Origin: Candidatus Cibiobacter qucibialis
GTDB taxonomy: Bacteria; Bacillota; Clostridia; Oscillospirales; Ruminococcaceae
DNA length: 64,000 nt
Direction: 5' to 3'
Assembly (NCBI GenBank): GCA_004000625.1
Contig: SAUS01000002.1
Span: 1-64,000, forward strand
In this document: positions 24,288 through 32,069 of the stretch, piece by piece
Layout: the number at the start of each line of letters is the position of its first letter
How positions within the stretch are numbered: the first letter of the stretch is position 1
Program-made: the position numbers and the translations under genes
The notes under the pieces: model-generated
What the model was told of the DNA's origin: nothing
Database searches by the model: none
Seen by the model: the letters and a program-made list of their open reading frames with translations, nothing else

Positions 24288-25300
24288 GCCCGGCCCTCCC
24301 CGCTTTGGCGGCGCACCAACAGCCAGATGACTACCGGCGCACCAAATACCGCTGTGACGGAGCTGATGGAAAGCTCGGTGGGGGCAAACAGGCTGCGGGC
24401 GATCAGATCACACAGCAGGCAGAACGCCGCCCCACCCAGCGCACAGCCCGGCAGCACATGCAGCGGCTTGGCGCTTCCCAACGCCTGCTTGACCAAGTGC
24501 GGCACCGCAATACCCACAAAGGAAATGGGCCCCGCAAACGCCGTGACGCAGGCGGCCAGCAAACTGGAAAGCAGCACCAGCGCCACGCAGAACGGTCGCA
24601 CAGCCACACCCACGCTTTGGGCATACTGCTCCCCCATCTGGTAGGCGGCCATCGGCTTGGCCAGCAAAAAGGCCGCGGCCAAACAGGGCAGCACCACCAG
24701 CGTAGCGGCGGCCACATTGCCCCAGGTCATGCCGGAAAAGCTGCCCATGGACCAGTTGTGCAGGTTGACGATGTTGGAATCCTGTGCAAAGGCCACTATA
24801 ATATCGGTGACGGCGGAGCAGATATAGCCGATCATCACGCCGCAGATGACCAGAATGCTCATGCGGTGTACCCGGCGCGCCACGCTGAGTACAAAGGCCA
24901 TGGCAGCCATGGATCCAGCAAAGGCGGCCAGAATCAGGGTGAGCGAGTTGGTCAGCAGGCCGTGGTTCAAAAATACCACCATCGTCAGCGCAACCACCAG
25001 CTTGGCCCCACTGGAAATGCCCATGACAAACGGCCCCGCAATGGGGTTTGCAAAAAAGGTTTGCAGCAGGTAGCCCGCTACCGAGAGCGCCGCCCCCAGC
25101 AGCACCACCATAACGGCGCGCGGCAGGCGCAGCTGCAATAGGATATTGGCGGCCAGTTCATCCTGCCCGCGGCCCAGCAGCGCCTGCACCACGCCGCGCG
25201 GCGAAATTGCCACACTGCCCCAGAACAGGTTGAGCGCAAACAGCCCCAGCAGCGCCGCCGCAAGGGCTACATATGTAATTGTCAGGCGCTTGGTGTGCAC
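24284..25300 (-). CDS. FecCD/BtuC-type ABC permease in the cobalamin operon
   Basis: 338 residues with about ten membrane helices and FecCD landmarks: LRLPRAVMVVLLGAALSVAG, NPIAGPFVMGISSGAKL and AGPISFVGIAVPHLVKQAL. The GTG at 25300, 7 bases after GAAAGG, is preferred to a TTG at 25318. It should form the channel for the fused ATPase and the binding protein at 25324-26457. Its place inside a cobalamin biosynthesis operon suggests a corrinoid, cobalt-chelate or other tetrapyrrole cargo. That is inferred from context. Confidence 0.85.
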   Translation of the reverse strand: MHTKRLTITYVALAAALLGLFALNLFWGSVAISPRGVVQALLGRGQDELAANILLQLRLPRAVMVVLLGAALSVAGYLLQTFFANPIAGPFVMGISSGAKLVVALTMVVFLNHGLLTNSLTLILAAFAGSMAAMAFVLSVARRVHRMSILVICGVMIGYICSAVTDIIVAFAQDSNIVNLHNWSMGSFSGMTWGNVAAATLVVLPCLAAAFLLAKPMAAYQMGEQYAQSVGVAVRPFCVALVLLSSLLAACVTAFAGPISFVGIAVPHLVKQALGSAKPLHVLPGCALGGAAFCLLCDLIARSLFAPTELSISSVTAVFGAPVVIWLLVRRQSGEGRA

Positions 25301-25323
25301 GGCGCTGCCTTTCTGCAATAAAA

Positions 25324-26457
25324 TTATTCTACATGCGTTAAAAATGTCAGCTCACTGTCCGCGGGGGTGCCCTCGGTAAACACGCGGTTCATATCCAGAA
25401 TCAAATCCGGAAGCTCCATGCTTTGCTGGAACAGGCTCTGCGCGGTACACCACACATTGCCGTTCTGCACGGCCTTGAACTGCGCCAGCAGCGGGCATTT
25501 TTCCACCAGCTGTTCGGTGCTGGCAATGCCGCCCTCAATGGTGCTGTTGTAGAGCAGCACATCGGCGTCCTTGGCACCGGCGTAAAAATCTTCCAGCGAA
25601 AGATTGATGGTGGCCAGATTGTTGCCGTTGTCCGTTAAATCAGCAAACACATAGCTGCCGCCCGCCATCTCGATCATGCGGGCCACATAGTCGCTGCCTT
25701 TGCGCACCGTGACAAGGTTGTTGGAAGTGATGGAGAAAAACGCCACCGTTTTGCCGGTGGGCTGCTGGTTTTCCAGCGGGGCAACGCGCTGTACCTGGGT
25801 GTCAAACAGCTGTTCCGCCTCCTGCTGTTTGCCCAGCAGAATGCCGTACAGCTTGACCCATTCCATGCGGGCCAGAGGGTCGGTTTCATAGCTGGAACGC
25901 TCCACCAAAACGGGGATGCCGAACTTTTCCAGCTGCTCTTTGACCTCCGGCGTATGGTAGATCATAGTGTTTTCAATGGCAAGTCCGCAGCCGGAAGCCA
26001 GAATGGTTTCATAGTCCGGGGCGCTGTACTTGCCCGCATAGGCAATCTGCCCCGCCTGCATGGCGGCTTTGGCTTCGGGCAGGTACCAGCCATCCGCCTT
26101 GGTGCCGGAAAGTGCAATGCTGTCCAGCGCGCCCAGGCTGATGATGGGGTCCATAGCGGAGGTGGAAACCAGGTAGATATTCTCAATGGGCTGTTGCAGC
26201 ACGGTGGTGCCCTGGGGCAGATCCTCCGGAACGGCAGCGCCCTGCGGCACCACCAGATATTGGCTGTCCGCAATGGTGATCAGCTCGTACCCGCCGGTGC
26301 ATTCATCCACGGTAAACTGTTTGGCGTATTGCAGCGGGTAGCTGCTTTCCACGGTAAGGGTGGGGGCAGCCGTGCTGCCGCTGCCCGCGCAGCCGGCCAA
26401 CAACAAAAGCTCTGCGGCAGAAAGTGCGGCACAAAGCCCAAAACGTTTCGTCTGCAT
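25324..26457 (-). CDS. ABC substrate-binding lipoprotein of the cobalamin operon
   Basis: 377 residues with signal peptide and lipobox LLLLAGC (Cys23), then a Peripla_BP_2-like fold (YELITIADSQYLVV; NIYLVSTSAMDPIISLGALDSI; GIPVLVERSSYETDP; NVWCTAQSLFQ). Length and context match the binding component of the FecCD-type importer encoded directly downstream. It is translationally coupled to the two-domain lipoprotein gene upstream (TAATG overlap). Ligand unknown; the operon favours a corrinoid, heme-like or cobalt-containing compound. Confidence 0.8.
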   Translation of the reverse strand: MQTKRFGLCAALSAAELLLLAGCAGSGSTAAPTLTVESSYPLQYAKQFTVDECTGGYELITIADSQYLVVPQGAAVPEDLPQGTTVLQQPIENIYLVSTSAMDPIISLGALDSIALSGTKADGWYLPEAKAAMQAGQIAYAGKYSAPDYETILASGCGLAIENTMIYHTPEVKEQLEKFGIPVLVERSSYETDPLARMEWVKLYGILLGKQQEAEQLFDTQVQRVAPLENQQPTGKTVAFFSITSNNLVTVRKGSDYVARMIEMAGGSYVFADLTDNGNNLATINLSLEDFYAGAKDADVLLYNSTIEGGIASTEQLVEKCPLLAQFKAVQNGNVWCTAQSLFQQSMELPDLILDMNRVFTEGTPADSELTFLTHVE

Positions 26458-27353
26458 TATTCTGCGGGGGTCAGCGTGGCGCTGTCAAAGGTCAGGGTAT
26501 AATCAATCTCGTGCGGGGTGCTCATGGCAACGGTATCGGCGGTAACGGCAAGGGCGGTATCCAGCGCAGCAACGGGGATTTCAAAGGTGGAGTTGCCTTC
26601 GGTGTTGGTGGGCAGGTACTTTTCTCCATCAATCAGCATATAGTCATAGTTGGGGCTGCTCCACACAATCACGGCGGTCATGGTTCCATCGGCAACCGTC
26701 AGGGCGGCAGGGCTTTCCACCGTGGCGCGGCCGGAGCCGCCCTCCAGTGTGACAGCGCAGGTGTAGCTGCCATCAGCAGGCACAGCGGCGGTTTCGGCAG
26801 CGGCATCTTCGGTCTTAGGCTCGGCATTGCGCACGCTGACGGTATGGTCGTACCAGGTGCCCTTGGTGCCCAAAATGGCCAGCTGGAAGTCGGTATCCAC
26901 AGCGTCCAGCGGAATATCATAGCCGTACACTTCATCGCTGGTGCCGTCGGAATAGGTCACAGTATCGGTGGTGGGCTGCAGCCAGTCGCTTTCGTGGCTG
27001 GGGGCATCCTCGGCAGTGCCCAGGTACAGGTTGACGATCTTTTTCGATGCCAGGCTGACATGGAAGGTCATTTTGCCATCGGCGACAGTCAGGGTGCCCT
27101 TGCCATCGCAGGCTTCGTTGGCGTGCACCATACTGCTGTCGGTTTCAAATTCGGCGGTATACACGCCGTCCGGCAGAGCAGCTTCGGTCTGGGGTTCTGC
27201 GGTGGGGGCGGTGGCTTCACTGCCGGCAGCCTCGGTGGCAGCGGGGGTGGAGTCAGCGGAAGAAGCGCCGGTTGCGGTGGAGCCGCAGCCAGCCAGCAGA
27301 GCGGCCAGCACCAGGGCGGCCACAGCGCCGGAAATTACACGATTTTGTTTCAT
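26457..27353 (-). CDS. Two-domain surface lipoprotein of unknown function
   Basis: 298 residues with lipobox LLAGC (Cys23), a Ser/Thr/Ala-rich tether to about residue 60, and two diverged copies of a beta-rich domain of about 110 residues (about 61-173 and 191-295). Each begins DG-Y-T/C-A (LPDGVYTAEF; VPADGSYTCAV), has a TVADGxMT turn and an aromatic strand (KKIVNLYLGTA; VIVWSSPNYDYMLIDG), and ends in a DTxxTxAI-like segment. The layout recalls small ligand-binding domains on Gram-positive cells such as NEAT, but I cannot assign the family. As first gene of the run with a binding protein and permease, it may capture the imported compound at the cell surface. Confidence 0.65.
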   Translation of the reverse strand: MKQNRVISGAVAALVLAALLAGCGSTATGASSADSTPAATEAAGSEATAPTAEPQTEAALPDGVYTAEFETDSSMVHANEACDGKGTLTVADGKMTFHVSLASKKIVNLYLGTAEDAPSHESDWLQPTTDTVTYSDGTSDEVYGYDIPLDAVDTDFQLAILGTKGTWYDHTVSVRNAEPKTEDAAAETAAVPADGSYTCAVTLEGGSGRATVESPAALTVADGTMTAVIVWSSPNYDYMLIDGEKYLPTNTEGNSTFEIPVAALDTALAVTADTVAMSTPHEIDYTLTFDSATLTPAE

Positions 27354-27623
27354 TGGGTGTTACCTCGCATTGTAAAAAATTGAAATCATAGAATAAAATA
27401 TAATTAAGAAAGGATAACAGAAAATTACGTCGCAGGGGCGAGCATTGCCCGCCCGCGGTCATTTGCCCCGTGTATTGCCAACCCGGAAGAGTGTTGCAAT
27501 ATTTCAGGTTGGCGGGGGCACTGCATGGTTCTAAAGATTCAAAGAAAAGCGTGGGGACGCGGCACAGCCGCAGCGCAGCCCCATTTTGGCGCACAGCGTT
27601 TCCCCCGGTCCGCACAAAACAAA

Positions 27624-27655
27624 AGCTGCCCGAAAAGACGTTGATCCTTCCGGGC
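27624..27655 (-). terminator. Intrinsic terminator after cbiK
   Basis: On the minus strand CTGCCCGGAA pairs with TTCGGGCAG across a 12-base loop and is followed by CTTTTGTTTTG. It lies 16 bases beyond the cbiK stop. The rest of the gap 27354-27623 contains only weak hairpins (for example GCCAACC...GGTTGGC) and an AT-rich leader before the lipoprotein gene, so the operon from 27353 probably has its own promoter or depends on readthrough. Confidence 0.75.
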
Positions 27656-27670
27656 AGTATGCATCATAAA

Positions 27671-28927
27671 TCAGCCATTCAGGGAATCAATAGCGGCCTT
27701 GGTATGGTCAATGTAGATCTGCTGCACATCAGCAATTTCGCCCAGACCGGCAATCTGGGTATCCACGCTGTCAAAGCAGCCGGCGGCCTTGAACTGGCTC
27801 AGCCAGGAATCTGCGTCATCGCCAGCCATATCGTTGTTGGCATGGTCACCGGCAACCACCATCAGGGGGCGCAGGACAACCTTGGTGTAACCGGCTTCCT
27901 TGATCTTTTCGATCACAGCCTCGCAGGCGGTGTCTTCCGGCTCGCCCTCAACAGTGCCAATGAACACATTGTCATAGCCCAGGGTCTGCATGGTCATCTG
28001 CATCTGGCTGTAGCTGATCTTTGCGGTGTGGGAAGTGCCGTGGCCCATGAACACAAAAGCAGTGCCATCGGCGGCAGCAGCGGCAGCGTCATCATAACCA
28101 GCGGCGGCAACAGCCTCGGTGGTGATGGCAGTGGCAACAGCTTCCTTATCAGCGTTGATTTCGGTAGCGTCAGCGCCAACTTCGCCCAGCAGGGGCTCAG
28201 CAATGGCAACGCTTTCGAACTTATCCGCGTACTCGTTCACAGCTTCGCACATTTCGTCGTACTCAGCGCCGTGCATCAGGTGAGTAGGCTGAACAACCAG
28301 GTTCTTAACGCCGTTGGCAACAGCGCGGTCCAGAGCCTGCTTCATGTTATCGATTTTCTCGCCATCGCGGGCCTGCACATGGTTGATGATGATCTGTGCG
28401 GTGAAAGCGCGGCGGACGGACCAATCCGGGTAAGCGGCCTGCAGGGCATCCTCGATGCCCTTGATATCTGCCACGCGGCTGCTGTTGAAGGAGGTGCCAA
28501 AGCTGACGACCAGCAGTTCGTTTTCGCCGATCTCATCCCCATTGCGGGAATCGTCCAGGTTGGCATCGCCGGTATTGCGGCCAAAGTAGTCGGGGTCAGC
28601 GTTCTCGCCTTCCACCAGCTCTTTCTGGGTATCGGTCAGGGTGTCCCATGCCTGCTTGGCAGCTTCGCACTGGGCGTCGGTGTCATCGGTGCGCTCCTGC
28701 ACATAGATGGCATCGATCAGGTCTGCACATTTCTTTGCGGCCACTTCGTCTGCATCTCCCTCGTCTGCGCTTTCAGCGGGTGTTTCGGTGCTTACAGCCT
28801 CGCTTTCGGCGGGGGCACTGCTGGCAGCCATGCTGTCAGATGCCGCACCACAGCCAGCCAGCAGGGCGGCGGCCAGAGCCAGTGCGGTCAGCACGGCAGC
28901 GGGCTTTTTCAGGTTGTTGTGTTTCAT
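27671..28927 (-). CDS. cbiK: Lipoprotein-anchored CbiK sirohydrochlorin cobaltochelatase
   Basis: 418 residues. A signal peptide with lipobox LLAGC (Cys26) and an acidic tether precede a helical stretch (about 65-110). The CbiK chelatase domain begins near residue 137 with ELLVVSFGTSFNSSR. Expected metal-site residues are visible: His216 and His219 in QPTHLMHG, and His296/His300 in FMGHGTSH. CbiK inserts cobalt into sirohydrochlorin, normally in the cytoplasm; a secreted form is known from Desulfovibrio (CbiK-P). The ATG at 28925-28927 gives the signal peptide directly. It is preceded by the cobalamin riboswitch and terminator, and so is B12-repressed. Export suggests a role in tetrapyrrole or metal handling outside the membrane. 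Confidence 0.85.
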   Translation of the reverse strand: MKHNNLKKPAAVLTALALAAALLAGCGAASDSMAASSAPAESEAVSTETPAESADEGDADEVAAKKCADLIDAIYVQERTDDTDAQCEAAKQAWDTLTDTQKELVEGENADPDYFGRNTGDANLDDSRNGDEIGENELLVVSFGTSFNSSRVADIKGIEDALQAAYPDWSVRRAFTAQIIINHVQARDGEKIDNMKQALDRAVANGVKNLVVQPTHLMHGAEYDEMCEAVNEYADKFESVAIAEPLLGEVGADATEINADKEAVATAITTEAVAAAGYDDAAAAAADGTAFVFMGHGTSHTAKISYSQMQMTMQTLGYDNVFIGTVEGEPEDTACEAVIEKIKEAGYTKVVLRPLMVVAGDHANNDMAGDDADSWLSQFKAAGCFDSVDTQIAGLGEIADVQQIYIDHTKAAIDSLNG

Positions 28928-29024
28928 GTGTTTTGCTTCCTTTCTCCTATGGCAAATCCATTTGCTGAAAAACAGGTACAGGAAACAAAACCCAGGCGCA
29001 GCAGCTTTGCAGACAAAACTGCCA

Positions 29025-29076
29025 CAAAAAACGAGGGTCTTTCTGTGTGCAGAACGGCAACGCAAAAAGACCCCCG
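29025..29076 (-). terminator. Riboswitch-controlled terminator in the cbiK leader
   Basis: On the minus strand GGGGGTCTTT pairs with AAAGACCCTC (one G-U pair) and runs into GTTTTTTGTGG. It lies between the cobalamin riboswitch and the cbiK start, about 100 bases upstream of the ATG, as expected for a transcriptional off switch. Confidence 0.7.
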
Positions 29077-29134
29077 GATTTTCCATGAGCTTTTCAGGTA
29101 CAACCAATTCCTCGTGATCTGGAGCAATGCTCCC

Positions 29135-29345
29135 GTACCAACAGCGGGCAGGTTTCCTGGCTGAAAGCTCAACGCCTGCCGCCGCCTTCCCAAGCAATGC
29201 TCAGTGACCGGTGCAAATGCACCCTGGCGGCAGGCTCCCTTATCACAGTGACGAGATCGTGCGGGATTTGCACCCGCTTCCCTTTTACCCTTTCCAGAGC
29301 GCCGGAAGGCTCAACCGCCCGGCAAACAATGAAAGGCACCTGCTG
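29135..29345 (-). ncRNA. Cobalamin riboswitch
   Basis: The minus strand from about 29345 to 29135 shows the conserved cobalamin aptamer order: an AGGTGCC-type 5' start, AAAAGGGAAGCGGGTGCAAA, then GGTCACTG (the B12-box-like core), GGGAAGGCGGCAGGCG, and the closing GCCAGGAAACCTGCC. Such RNAs bind adenosyl- or methylcobalamin and shut off downstream expression. The target is cbiK and possibly, by readthrough, the cbi/cob run. Ends are approximate because I could not fold the RNA. Confidence 0.88.
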
Positions 29346-29367
29346 TTTTATATTCAGTTTTCGATTC

Positions 29368-29396
29368 ATTGTAGCACATTGCATCCAAAAGCGCAA
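29368..29396 (-). promoter_or_regulatory. Sigma-70-type promoter of the riboswitch-cbiK transcript
   Basis: Minus strand TTGCGC (29391-29396) and TACAAT (29368-29373) are 17 bases apart and lie about 25 bases before the riboswitch. Spacing and position are ideal; the -35 box matches 4 of 6 positions. Confidence 0.65.
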
Positions 29397-29445
29397 GGTG
29401 CTGTTTGTATGTTCTGCCGAATTTTTTCGGCCTTCCTGGGCGTCC

Positions 29446-29622
29446 TTACAGCCGCCGGTGCAAAATCTCACACAAGCGTTTCATATCCAGCGGCTTGGCG
29501 GCATGCTCGTTCATACCGGCGGTTTTGGCCGGCTGCACATCCTTGACAAAGGCGTTGGCCGTCATGGCAACAATGGGCACCTGCGCGGCATCGGCTTTGG
29601 GCAAAGAACGGATGGCCGCGGG
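29446..29622 (-). pseudogene. C-terminal fragment of a response-regulator receiver domain
   Basis: The minus strand encodes 58 residues, PIVAMTANAF, then a GMNEHAAKPLDM segment, ending EILHRRL and a stop at 29446. This is the end of a two-component receiver domain: VAMTANAF is the conserved Thr/Ser switch strand and AKPLD contains the conserved Lys. It is typical of hybrid histidine kinases. No phospho-acceptor Asp or upstream part remains, and no start codon or ribosome site is seen. It is a degraded remnant between the riboswitch promoter and the symporter promoter. Confidence 0.75.
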
Positions 29623-29668
29623 GCGCGTTTTTGTATTTTGTCGGTTTACAACTTTAAATCGCTTGCAG

Positions 29669-29696
29669 TTGGCATGGCAGTGTGGTAAGCTAATAT
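29669..29696 (+). promoter_or_regulatory. Promoter of the sodium symporter gene
   Basis: TTGGCA at 29669-29674 and TAATAT at 29691-29696, 16 bases apart, about 100 bases upstream of the coding sequence. Confidence 0.5.
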
Positions 29697-29724
29697 GGAT
29701 TTAATATGGTAGCGGTTATCTATG

Positions 29725-29760
29725 CTGCCGTGCGGGCCGCTGCCTTTTCCCGCACGGCAG
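29725..29760 (+). promoter_or_regulatory. 12-bp perfect hairpin in the symporter leader
   Basis: CTGCCGTGCGGG (29725-29736) and CCCGCACGGCAG (29749-29760) form a perfect stem with a 12-base loop. It lies between the proposed promoter and the start codon, with no T run after it, so it is not a simple terminator. It could modulate leader stability or translation. Confidence 0.5.
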
Positions 29761-29794
29761 CACAAATAAAAATGGGAGAAAACAATATAAGTTT

Positions 29795-31132
29795 ATGAAG
29801 AATCGTGAACGGCTCGGAAGCCGGCTTGGCTTCATCATGCTGTCAGCCGGCTGCGCCATTGGCTGCGGCAATGTGTGGAAATTCCCCTGGATGTGCGGCC
29901 AGAACGGCGGCGGCAGTTTTATGCTGCTGTACATTATTTGTCTGGTCGTGCTGGGTCTGCCCGCCATGACGATGGAATTTTCCGTTGGGCGTGCAGCGCA
30001 GGCCAGCCCTATCCGCATGTACCAGAAGTTGGAAAAGCCCGGCTGCAAGTGGGGCATTTTCGGCATTGCCAGCCTGATTGGCAACATTGCCCTGATGGCA
30101 TTTTACACCGTGGTGACCGGGTGGATCATCTATTATTTCATCAAGTTCCTTACCGGCCAAAACGCAGATTTCGGATTTACCCAGATGATTGCGAACCCCA
30201 CGGTGAATGTGGTGTTTTTGCTGGTGACCGTTGTGGTAGCATTTGCCATTTTAAGCTTTAACCTGCAGGGCGGGCTGGAGCGCATTACCAAATATATGAT
30301 GCTGGCCCTGTTGGTGCTGATGCTGGTGCTGGCGGTGCACAGCCTGCCCCTGCCGGGCGCGGCAGAAGGCTTGAAATTTTACCTGGTGCCGGATTTTGGA
30401 AAGATCGATGGCAGCGTTGTGGTGGGCGCCATGAACCAGGCGTTCTTTACCCTTTCCGTTGGCATGGGCGGCATGGCGATTTTTGGCAGCTACATTGAAA
30501 AAGAACGCTCCCTGATGGGGGAATCCGTCCACATTATTGTGCTGGATACTTTGGTTGCGGTGCTGGCCGGCATCATCATGTTCCCCGCCTGCTTTACCTA
30601 TGGGCTGGAAGTGAACGCCGGGCCCAGCCTGCTGTTTGATACCATGGCTACCGTGTTCAACAACATGACCGGGGGCCGCTGGTGGGGCACGCTATTCTTT
30701 TTGTTCATGGTGTTTGCCGCACTTTCCACCGTGTTGGGCGTGTGCGAAAACATCCTTGCCATGGTGCGGGAGCTGACCGGGTTAAGCCGCCCCAAGGGCG
30801 CTTTGCTGTGTGGCGTGGGCATCTTTCTGTTGGCGCTGACCACCGCGCTGGGCTACAGTGTACTGCATTTCCAGCCGTTTGCCGCGGGCACGGCCTGGCT
30901 GGATCTGTGGGATTTCATTGTTTCCAATAACATTTTGCCGCTGGGTTCACTGGTATTGGCGCTGTTCTGCTGCAACTCTTTCGGTTGGGGGTGGGACGCT
31001 TTTGTTCAGGAGGCCAACACCGGCAAAGGCTTAAAAGTGCAGCCCTGGATGAAGCCGATCTTCCGCTTTGTGGTGCCCGCCGCCATTGCGTTCATTTATA
31101 TTTACGGCATGGCAACTTTTACATGGAATTGA
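29795..31132 (+). CDS. Neurotransmitter:sodium symporter family amino acid transporter
   Basis: 445 residues of the NSS/SNF family with the LeuT fold; about 11 hydrophobic segments, usual for bacterial members. Transmembrane helix 1 shows SAGCAIGCGNVWKFPW, the sodium- and substrate-binding unwound region; FNLQGGLERITKYMM and GMGGMAIFGSYIEKERSL are further family landmarks. It imports an amino acid or related compound with sodium; specificity is not predictable. A GGGAGAA ribosome site lies 14 bases upstream of the ATG, longer than usual. It is a single-gene unit with its own terminator. Confidence 0.88.
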   Translation: MKNRERLGSRLGFIMLSAGCAIGCGNVWKFPWMCGQNGGGSFMLLYIICLVVLGLPAMTMEFSVGRAAQASPIRMYQKLEKPGCKWGIFGIASLIGNIALMAFYTVVTGWIIYYFIKFLTGQNADFGFTQMIANPTVNVVFLLVTVVVAFAILSFNLQGGLERITKYMMLALLVLMLVLAVHSLPLPGAAEGLKFYLVPDFGKIDGSVVVGAMNQAFFTLSVGMGGMAIFGSYIEKERSLMGESVHIIVLDTLVAVLAGIIMFPACFTYGLEVNAGPSLLFDTMATVFNNMTGGRWWGTLFFLFMVFAALSTVLGVCENILAMVRELTGLSRPKGALLCGVGIFLLALTTALGYSVLHFQPFAAGTAWLDLWDFIVSNNILPLGSLVLALFCCNSFGWGWDAFVQEANTGKGLKVQPWMKPIFRFVVPAAIAFIYIYGMATFTWN

Positions 31133-31165
31133 TCCCCCCGCTTTTTATAAAACCTTATCTTTCCC

Positions 31166-31210
31166 TGCAGGCAGTGTGGCGGCGTTCCGTCATTCTGCCT
31201 GCTTCTTTTT
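31166..31210 (+). terminator. Terminator after the sodium symporter
   Basis: GCAGGCAG (31167-31174) pairs with CTGCCTGC (31195-31202) and is followed by TTCTTTTTG. Confidence 0.65.
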
Positions 31211-31322
31211 GCCCAATTTGGCGGGAATACCAAAATCTCCGTTTAACATTGCGCTTTCGCCACCCGGATGTTAAACTGTTAACAAGAGTATACTGCGATA
31301 AACATATATAAGGAGCACCCCC

Positions 31323-31991
31323 ATGGACAACGTGAAAATTCTGGAAGTAAAACAGAGCATTTTTGCTTCCAATGATGAACAGGCCGCCCAGCTGCGGCAG
31401 AGCCTGAAAGAGAAAAAAATCTTTCTGCTGAATTTGATGAGCGCACCGGGCAGCGGCAAAACCACCACCCTGCGCAGCACCATTGCCGCGCTGAAAGATG
31501 AGCTGCGCATCGGTGTGATGGAAGCGGACATTGATTCCGATGTGGACGCCAAAGCCATTGCCGCTGCCGGGGCAAAAGCCATCCAGCTGCACACCGGCGG
31601 CATGTGCCACCTGGATGCCGAGATGACTCGCCAGGGGCTGGAGGGCCTTGGCCCCCAGGATGTGGACCTTGTGGTGCTGGAAAACGTGGGCAACTTGGTC
31701 TGCCCGGCAGAGTTTGACACCGGTGCGGTGAAAAACGCGATGATCCTATCCGTGCCCGAAGGGGACGATAAGCCATTGAAGTACCCCCTGATGTTTCAGG
31801 TGTGCGACGTGGTTCTTATCAACAAAATTGACGTTTTGCCGTATTTTGATTTCGATATGGACAAATGCCGGGAATATATCGCCATGCGCAACCCCAACGC
31901 AAAGATCATCCCCATCTGCGCCAAAACCGGCGAGGGCATTGCCGAATGGACCGATTGGCTGCGGGAGCAGGTGAAAGCGTGGCAGGCATAA
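31323..31991 (+). CDS. hypB: Hydrogenase/urease-type nickel insertion GTPase HypB
   Basis: 222 residues of the SIMIBI GTPase HypB. Walker A is SAPGSGKTT (about 41-49), GGMCHLDAEM carries the Cys/His metal site at the GTPase interface, the nucleotide-specificity motif is LINKID, and ENVGNLVCP is a HypB signature. It lacks the N-terminal His-rich or CxxC nickel-storage extension of some HypB proteins. HypB hands nickel to enzymes together with HypA, encoded 3 kb downstream after a large oxidoreductase. An AGGAG site precedes the ATG. No hydrogenase subunit or hypCDEF gene is in the window. Confidence 0.93.
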   Translation: MDNVKILEVKQSIFASNDEQAAQLRQSLKEKKIFLLNLMSAPGSGKTTTLRSTIAALKDELRIGVMEADIDSDVDAKAIAAAGAKAIQLHTGGMCHLDAEMTRQGLEGLGPQDVDLVVLENVGNLVCPAEFDTGAVKNAMILSVPEGDDKPLKYPLMFQVCDVVLINKIDVLPYFDFDMDKCREYIAMRNPNAKIIPICAKTGEGIAEWTDWLREQVKAWQA

Positions 31992-32069
31992 GGGCACAGC
32001 AAACCCGGACCGCCTGCAAAGCAATGCAAACGAAGCAGAACATGCACAGAGCAATAAAAGGAGCAAGCC

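Noticed and set aside
27354..27623. A second cobalamin riboswitch before the two-domain lipoprotein gene
   Set aside because: Only generic hairpins are present; the conserved GCCAGGAGACCTGCC-type and CACTG core segments are missing.
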